Made by a program: the position numbers and the translations under genes. Below are positions 34,201 through 43,200 of a stretch of 64,000 nucleotides of DNA, in pieces (position 1 is the stretch's first letter; each line of letters starts with the position of its first letter). The notes below the pieces were generated by a model, which was given only the letters and a program-made list of their open reading frames with translations, did not search any database and was not told the DNA's origin. Source of the stretch: JBMYTN01 sp049604415 (GTDB lineage: Bacteria; Pseudomonadota; Alphaproteobacteria; Rhodospirillales; Rhodospirillaceae); NCBI GenBank assembly GCA_049604415.1, contig JBMYTN010000023.1, positions 1 to 64,000 of the forward strand, read 5' to 3'.

Positions 34201-37200
34201 CTTCTGCTCAGTTGCCGGGTCCTCGGGCGCGGTGTTGAACATCGGATGCTGGCCCATGCCGGGGAGCGTGCCCAGGCGCAGGGCTTATCCGATGTCGCCA
34301 TCGGATTTGCTGCGAGCCAAAAGAACAAACCGGCTCGCCTGTTTTTGGAAACCGTTCTGCCCGATCTCTCGGAGATCACGAAGGCCAGCTTCGTGGCGAC
34401 CCAACCCGCCGACAAAATGGCTGCGGTTCAGTTTCTTCCGGGCGGACAGGACGCCAATACTGAGCAGGAGGTCGCACAAGCCGCAGAGACCGATGACCTT
34501 CAGTCCACGACACGTAGTGGTGCTGCCGCCCGTGCCCGTGAACAGGCTCTGCAGACCATTTTGAGTTTTGCGTCCCTTGAGGCCTTGAGTGCGGCCATTG
34601 ACCCTCCTGACGATGCGCCAAAGGAGCCCCGATCTGAGAGCGGCGAACAGGGATTTGATGCTCTGAAGTCCCTGTTTGCCCAGGCCTTGGGATTGGCGGC
34701 GGATGACCTTGATGCTGAGGCTTCCTTTGAGCGCTATGGCATTGATTCGATGAAAATCGTCGAGTTGACCGTGGCGCTGAAACAGTCCTATCCAGATCTG
34801 CCGGTGACCTTTTTGTTCGAGCATAAAACTCTCGGCAGTGTCGCCACGGCTCTGGGCGTCCCACCACCGAACCCGTCTTCAGAGCCTGCATCCCCGGCAC
34901 GGGGGCAGGCGCTGGCGCAGGAAAAGGGCCAAGGGCAGGGAAAGGGGCCAGCGTCGGGGGAAGATGCGATTGCCATTATTGGCATGAATGGCCGCTTCCC
35001 GGGGGCTCCTGATTTGCCGAGCTATTGGGAGCTGTTGAAAAACGGGCGCTGTGCCATTGGACCGATTCCGCCGGACCGCTGGGAGGTCGACGCCTTCTAC
35101 AGCCCGGATGGCGGCGAGGGCAAAAGCTATAGCCGGGTTGGCGGGTTCATAAGCGATATTGATCAGTTTGATGCCGGTTTTTTCCGCATCTCGCCAAAGG
35201 AAGCGGAGCTGATGGATCCGCAGCAGCGTTTGATGCTGCACTGCGTCTGGGGCTTGTTGGAGGATGCGGGCTATAGCAGGGCGTCCTTAGACCGGGATAC
35301 CGGGGTGTTCATCGGGGCGCTGTCCAATGACTATGGGGCCTATGCCAACAATGCCGCGTTACAGGCCGGTGGGGCCTATCGCAATGCGGATTTCTATCAA
35401 ATCCCGAACCGGATTTCCTATGCGTTCGATTTGCACGGCCCAAGCCTGACCATTGATTCCGCCTGTTCGGCCTCCGGGACCGCCATGCATTTCGCCCTGC
35501 AAAGCCTGCGCAGCGGCGGCTGTCGCACGGCCATTGTCGGCGGCATCAATCTGTTCCTGCATCCCAGCCGCTTTGTCCAATATGCCCAAATGCGGATGAT
35601 CTCGCCCAGCGCGCGCTGCAGCCCCTTTGGGGCCCAGGCCGATGGCACCCTGTTTGGCGAAGGTCTGGGAACGGTGTTGCTCAAACCCTTATCTCGGGCC
35701 TTGGCCGATGGCGACAACATCCATGGCCTGTTGTTGAGCTGCGCGGTCAATTCCGGTGGCCGCTCCAACGGGTTTACGGTCCCCGATCCGGATGCCCAAG
35801 CGGCTTTGATCGCCCGGGCCATTCGAGAAGCCGGGATCCCGTCGGGCAGCATTGGCTATGTGGAGGCCCATGGCACCGGCACGCCTTTGGGCGACCCGAT
35901 TGAAATTCGCGGCCTGGCCAAGGCCTTTGCCGAAACCGCCGGACCGGAGGTAGGCCCGCCCTGCGCCTTGGGGGCGGTCAAAGCCAATATCGGCCATCTG
36001 GAGAGCGGGGCGGCGATGGCTGGCTTGCTCAAAACCCTGTTGCAGATGCGCCACCGAACCCTGGTGCCCTCCCTGCATGCGGAGCAGTTAAACGCCGAAA
36101 TCGATTTCACCAACGCGCCCTTCCGGCTGCAGCGCGACCTTATGCCCTGGCCGGAGCGCGTCCTGGCGTCAGCGGGCGCGGATCCGGTCATGCCGTTGCG
36201 GGCCGGGATCAGCTCTTTTGGCGCAGGGGGCTCCAATGCGCATATGGTGGTCGAGGAGTCCCCTTTGGCCCGACTGCCCGACCGCCGCCCTGCCGCGATT
36301 GGCCCCTGGCTGTTCCCGCTTTCCGCCCATCGTCCCGAGGTTCTAAAGGCCTTGGTAGAAAAGTTAGTCGCCTTCTTGCGCATAGAGGACGGCGCAGAGG
36401 GCGAGCCGGATTTGGCGGACATGGCTTTCACCCTGCAAATGGGACGCGAAGCCTTGTCAGAAAGGCTGGTGGTTCTGGCCCACAGCGTCGACGATCTTGT
36501 GGTGCGGCTGGCGGGTTGGTTGGCCGCAGCCGGCACCCTTGAAGACCCCTGTCTCTTTGCTGGCACGGCCCGGCCCGCACGCCGTAAACCGGGATCCATG
36601 ACGGATGCGCCTATTGGGATCCCGGAGGGCGCGTCCCTATCGGATGTGGCCAGCCATTGGGTTCAGGGCGGGGTGGTCGACTGGTCAAAGCTCCAACAAA
36701 CGGATCGTCCGTCAAGGCGGATATCCTTGCCGCTTTATCCCTTCGCCGGGGGACGCCATTGGCTTGCCGGATCGCCCAACCAAGAACTCACCACAATGCT
36801 GGGCCTCACGCCCTCGCCAGCCAGGGCCGACCTTGAGACGGAGTCGCAGGTCCTGTTTTCCGCCCGGGATGCCGTGATCCGAGATCACTCTGTACAAGGT
36901 CAAACCATCCTCCCCGGGGTGGGGTATCTGGATCATGTATTGCGGACAGTTCAGGCCGCACAAGCCCTGTCCAAAGGTCAGTACTGCCGTCTGGAGCAAG
37001 TGGTGTGGTCGCATCCCTTTGTTTTGCAAGAAGGCGAGCGGTCGCTTTGGGTCCAATTGGCTCCGGAAGGCGACAACAGAGCATTCGCGCTGCGCTCCGA
37101 CAAACAGGGCCCAGCCCATGCAAAGGGGCTCTATCGATTGCTCGACAGGGAGCCATCGAACGCCCTGCAGGCGTTAAACCCGGAAGCGCTCGACCAAGCC

Positions 37201-40200
37201 TGTTCACTGTCGCTGGACAAGGGGGCGATCTATGACCGGTTCGCGGCCCTGGACATAGCCTATGGGCCGTTGTTCCAGGGGCTCGATTGGATCCGCCTTG
37301 GCACTGACGAGGCGTTCAGCCAGGTCTCCTTGGCAGAAGGTCAGGCACTGCCTGACCGAACGGAGACTGTGCTGCATCCGACCCTGGCCGATGGGGCGTT
37401 GCAGACCGCATTGTTGCTGGCCTGCCAAGATGGCACGGCAAGGCTGCCCTTCGCCTTGGAGCGTTTGACACTGGTCCGGCCCTTACCGGCGCGCTGTCTG
37501 GTCCATGTCACCGCCGGGATCAAAGCCGACTGCTACGACATCACCCTGGCTGACGAACAGGGTGCGCCCTGCCTGCGGATCGAGGCCGTGGTGTTTCGGG
37601 AGCGCGCCGATCCCTTAAAAGACATGGTGCATCTACCGCGCTGGGAGGCCAAAGGATCTGCAGGCGTCGGTGTGCCAGCATCGGTGAATGCTCCAGATCA
37701 GACAGTGGTGGTCTATGGGGCGACCTCGGCGGCAGAACCCGTGGTCCAAGCTCTACGAGAGGCCTATGGGGCAGATCAAATCTTAGAGCTGGGAGTGGAC
37801 CGCTTGGCCCCGCAGTTGCTCTGCGATGCCGGTGCCATCGATCAGATCTATGTTCTTGGCGGGCTTTGCGAACCGGACGTTGACCCTCTGGATCCGGATG
37901 GCTTGGCGGCACAAGAGCAGGCCGGGGTGCTCGGGTTTTTCCGACTGCTAAAGGTGATGCAGCGCTTGGATCTGACCCGCAGCGCGATCACGATCCGCAT
38001 TGTCACCCATGGCGTGGCAGCGCTGTCGCCCGGACAGCCCGTGTTGCCTGCGGCGGCCTCCCTGGTCGGATTGGCCAAGGTGGCGGCCAAGGAATTTCCA
38101 AAGCTGCGGATCGCCTGCATCGATCTGGACCCCAAGACCCTCATGAACTGTCGCAGCCCTGCGGATCGCGCTGAGATGTTGCGGTGGATCCAGGCTGAGC
38201 AGGACAGTCAAGGCGCTCCGGTGCTGATCCGGGAGGGCACTCGCCATGTCCAGGCCCTGTTGCCCATCGCCCTGCCAGCTGGTCACGTTGGTGGAGCTCA
38301 GGCCATGCCAGATGGCGTGACCTGTTTGATCTTAGGCGGGGCCGGTGGCCTGGGCCTAGCCTTCAGCCGTCATTTGGCCCGAACCCGACAGGCTGCCCTG
38401 ATTTGGCTTGGGCGGCGTCCGGAAGATGCGACGATCCGGTCCCGGATCGCTGAGGTCGAGGCCTTGGGGGGCAGGGTGCTCTATTGTCAGGCTGACGCCA
38501 CCGATCCGGTTGCGGTTGCGGAGGCGGTCGCTAAGGCGAAAGGGTGCTTTGGTCCGATCCAAGGCGTGGTGCATTCCGCTTTGGTGCTGGAAGATCGGTC
38601 CATTGCCAATATGGATGAAGCGGCGTTTCGCCGGGGGCTGGTGCCAAAAAGCCGGGCTATGGCGGTGCTCTACCAAGCCGTTTGCCAAGAACCGCTGTCT
38701 TTCTTCTTGCTGTTCTCCTCAATCAATTCCTTTCAGGCCTCTGCGGGCCAAGCCAATTATGTCGCGGGCTGCCACGCGAAGGACGCCTTGGGGTTGGCCC
38801 TGCATGGCAGGGGGACCGGTCTGGCAACCGACCCCCGTATCCGGATCCTGAATTGGGGGTTTTGGGGCTCCGTCGGAGTGGTGGCCAAGGAGGCCTATCG
38901 CGACCGTTTGGCGGCGGAAGGCCATGGCTCCTTGGAACCGGATGTGGGCATGGAGGCCATCGAGCGCGCCTTGTCCCATGCCCTGCCGCAATTGGTCGTG
39001 CTCAAGGCTTCTGCCGAGCGACGACAAAAGATCGGTGTGGATCTTTCTCGCCCCTTGGCATTGCTGCCCCATGCGGTGCCTGCTTTGTTGGGACAGGTGG
39101 ATCTGGTAACCGCGCTTCCGGCGCTGGAGGCTGGGACCAGGCAACGTTTCCAAGATGGGTTTGCAGCCCTGGAACAGCTTGGCCAGCGCATGCTGGTGGA
39201 GACCCTGAGGGGCATGGGATTGCCCTTGGAGGTTGGGCAGAGTGTCTCGGCATCAGAACTCTGTACGCGCCTTAATATTCAAGACAGCTATCAGGCCTTG
39301 GTCCAGGCCTTCCTGGAGCTGTTGCAAGGCTGTGGGGTGCTGGCCGCCGCAGCGCAAGCCGGGTGCTACCGGGTCACGGGGCGGGCCGATGAAGCGGCCT
39401 TTCGCTCGGACCGTGCCGCATTGGAGGCCGATGCCAAGGCCTTAGGGGAGGCTTGGCCCGAGGTTGCAGAACGCCTGCCCTTGCTGATGGCCTGCTACCG
39501 GGCTTGGCCACAGGTTCTCAGCGGGCAGATGTCCCATATGGAGGTGTTGTTCCCCCGGGGTGACTTGTCCTTGGTCGCACCGATTTATCGCGGCAATGCG
39601 ATTACGGCGGCCTTTAATGCCGGGGTCGCAAAGGTCGTTCGCGATGTGGTCGAAGCCCGCTTGGCCGCTGATCCGGAGGCCGAGATTTGTATTCTGGAAG
39701 TCGGAGCGGGGACTGGCAGCACCAGTGCCCCCGTCCTGGAAGCCATCGCCGCCTTCGGGGAGCGGCTGCGCTATGTCTACACCGATGTGTCGCGGCGGTT
39801 CTTGTTGGAGGGGGAAGAGTCCCTGGGCACCCGCTATCCCTTTGTCTCCTTCAAGACCTTTGACTTTGAACAGGATCCCCTGGCCCAAGGCTTTGAACCC
39901 GGCAGTGTGGATCTGGTGCTCGGGACCAATTGTGTCCATGCCTGTGCCCGGATGGATCGGACCCTGGGCCATCTGAAAGCCGTGATGAAACGCCAGGCGC
40001 TGTTGGTGCTCAATGAGTTTACCGAGCGTTTGGACTACAACACCCTCACCTTCGGCCTGACCAGCGGGTGGTGGTTGTTTGAAGATCCTGAGAACCGGAT
40101 CCCGGGCTCCCCGTTGCTGTCCCGCTCGCACTGGCAGAGGGTGCTTGAAATCCAGGGCTTTGGGGCACCGGTTGTGCTCAGCATGGGGGAGGACGCTCAG

Positions 40201-43200
40201 GACAGCATTGGGCAGGATCTGATCCTGGCGGAAAGCGACGGGGTTTGGTTGAGCCAATCCCAGACCCATGGATCTGAAGATCCACCGCCCGCAATGGCCC
40301 TGACAGGAGACCCAAAAGGCACCTCCTTGGCGACCTCCCCGCCGCTCGTTGCAGACCCCAATGACGACCCAGCGGACCAGACCCTGCATCAACAGGCCGT
40401 GGCCTATGGCCGCAAGATCTTTGCCGAGGTGTTGCGCAGCCCGGTTTCGGAGTTGGATCCCGATCTGACCTTTGACGCGTTTGGCGTCGACTCCCTGTTG
40501 TCCACGGCGATCTTGGAGCGGTTCGAGCAGGATCTGGGGAGCCTGTCTTCAACCCTGATGTTTGAATATCAGACCATCGACGAACTGGCTGCGGTGTTCT
40601 GCGCGTCCCATCGGGAACGTCTGGAAATGCTCACCGGCTGGTCGCCACAGGCCGCGAAACCAGCGGCGATGCCCGCCCCTCCGCCCCAAACCCCGCCCCA
40701 ATCACTGCATGACAGGCCAGAGATCGGCCCGGCGCAGGCACCTGACCCTGTTGCGTCTTCGACCTTAGATTCTTGGGCACAGGACTCCGGATCCCAAGAC
40801 ATTGCCATCATCGGCCTCTCTGTACGCTTCCCCGGTGCGGAGGATCTGGAGGCATTCTGGTCGCTGTTGTCAGAGGGGCGGTCCGGCATTACCGAGGTTC
40901 CGGCGGAACGCTGGGATTGGCGCGACGCGACCGCCGGATGGAACGATCCGAGTGATCCGGCCTCTGTCGGGGCCAAGGGTTTGGGCAGCGGGCGTTGGGG
41001 TGGGTTCCTTGCGGATGTGGATGCGTTTGATGCCCTGTTCTTTTCCATTTCGCCGCGTGAGGCCGCACGGATTGCCCCGGAAACCCGCCTGTTTTTGCAA
41101 ACCGCGTGGAATGCCATTGAACAGGCTGGCTACACCCCGAAAGGGCTGAAACAACCGGCCAAAGGCTTGGCGGGGGACGTCGGTGTTTTCGCCGGCTGCA
41201 TGTATCAGCATTACCCGATGCAAAGCCCAGATCCGATGGATCGGGGGGCTCTGGCGGGCACCTCCTATTGGTCCATCGCCAATCGGGTGTCGCATTTCCT
41301 CGATTTCCAAGGGCCGAGCCTGGCGATTGACACTGCCTGCTCCTCCTCTCTGACCGCCATCCATATGGCCTGTGACAGCCTGCGCCGGGGCGAGTGCGCC
41401 ACTGCTCTGGCGGGCGGGGTAAATTTGACCTTGGATGCGGGCAAATATCTCAATCTGCGCCAAGCAGGCATGTTGGCCTCGACCCCGGAAAGCCGTGCCT
41501 TGGGCGACGGGGATGGGCTCATCCCGGCAGAAGGGGTCGGGGTGGTTGTGCTCAAGCCGCTGGCCCAAGCCAAGGCCGATGGCGACCGGATCCTAGGGGT
41601 GATCAAAGCCAGTGTGGTCAATAATGGCGGGCGCACCGCTGGCTTCACGGTGCCCAATCCAAAGGCGCAAGCTGATTTGGTTGGGGCAGCACTGGACCGA
41701 GCGGGGATCCATCCGCAAAGCATCAGCTATGTGGAGGTAGCGGCCAATGGTTCCGCTTTGGGCGACCCGGTTGAGATCACCGGCCTGACCAAGGCGTTTC
41801 GTCGCCGCAGCGCTGCGCGCGGGTTCTGTCCCATCGGCGCGGTGAAATCCAACATTGGTCATCCGGAGGCCGCCTCGGGCATGGCCCAACTGGCCAAGGT
41901 GCTGCTGCAGATGCAGCACAAAACCTTGGTGCCTTCCCTGAATGCCGAACCACTGAACCCAAAGCTTGCCTTGGAGGACAGCCCGTTCCGGGTCCAGCAT
42001 CAGCGGGGTTCCTGGACACCCCCCGCAGAGCCGGTTTGGGCAGGGGTCTGCTGTGAGCTTGGTCCTCCCCGACGTCGGGCCGGTCTGAGCGCCTTTGGTG
42101 CCGGGGGCTCCAATGCGCATCTGATCATTGAGGAGCCGTCCTGGTCGGGGGAGGCCTTGGAGCCTTCTGGCGCAGACCGTCCCCAGATCATTGTGCTCTC
42201 GGCACGCTGCGAAGACCGCTTGCAAGCCCGGGTCCAAGATCTGGTTGCGCTGCTCCACCAATCAGACCTCGGAGACGGCCCAAGCTTGGCCGATATGGCC
42301 TACACCCTGCAAACCGGACGCGAGGCCATGCGGGTCCGCTTGGCCTGTGTGGTTGCGGATCGTCCCGCGCTGGAAGCCCAATTGAGCGCTGTTTTGCAGC
42401 GCTCCGATCCTGATGCGCCACTGCCGGATGGTGTGGTCCAAAACACCCTCAGCCCAGGATCCTCCCCCTTGCCCCTGCTGTTGGACGACCAGGAGGGGCG
42501 CGATTATGTGGCCACTCTGATCGCCGCGAGACGGCTGGAAAAGCTGGCCCAGCTCTGGGCTCTGGGGTTGGATATTGACTGGAGCTTGTTGCATCCCGCC
42601 AAAGGGACCGCGGGTGCCCCCCGGCGCTGTGCCTTGCCGGGCTATCCCTTTGCCCGCACCCGCCATTGGCTGGACCGGACCTCGGCCCCCTTTGGTGCAG
42701 ATCAGCACCCTGTCCCTGCGGTGCCGCCTGTGCAGTCCCCACCCAGCGCGGCACCCGGTCCCGTTTTGGACAAAGCGATGGCGGGACCTAAGGCAGTGAG
42801 ACCGGATGCCTTGGACGGCCCGGCGCAGCTGCGCACACAGCTGAAAGTCTTTTTGGCCGATATCCTAAAGCTGCCGGAGACTGTAATCGATGTGCGCTCG
42901 GAGCTGCGGGATTATGGCTGTGATTCCATCAATCTTGGCGAATTGACCACACGGGTGAACGCTCATTTTGGTTTGGATTTGACGGTGGATTTGTTTTTTG
43001 GCCATCCGACCATTGAGCATTGCGTCCAGTTCCTGTGGCAGGAATTCGGCTCGGACTTTCGGCGCTCCCTGGACGAGGGGCCATCCACAGAGACTGTCCA
43101 AAAGCCTGAGCCTCCCCCACGAGAAGATACGCCCGTTGTGCTCAATCCCGTCGCTGAACCCGTTGCGGCACCGCCGTCGCCTGAACGGAGTGTTTGGCAC

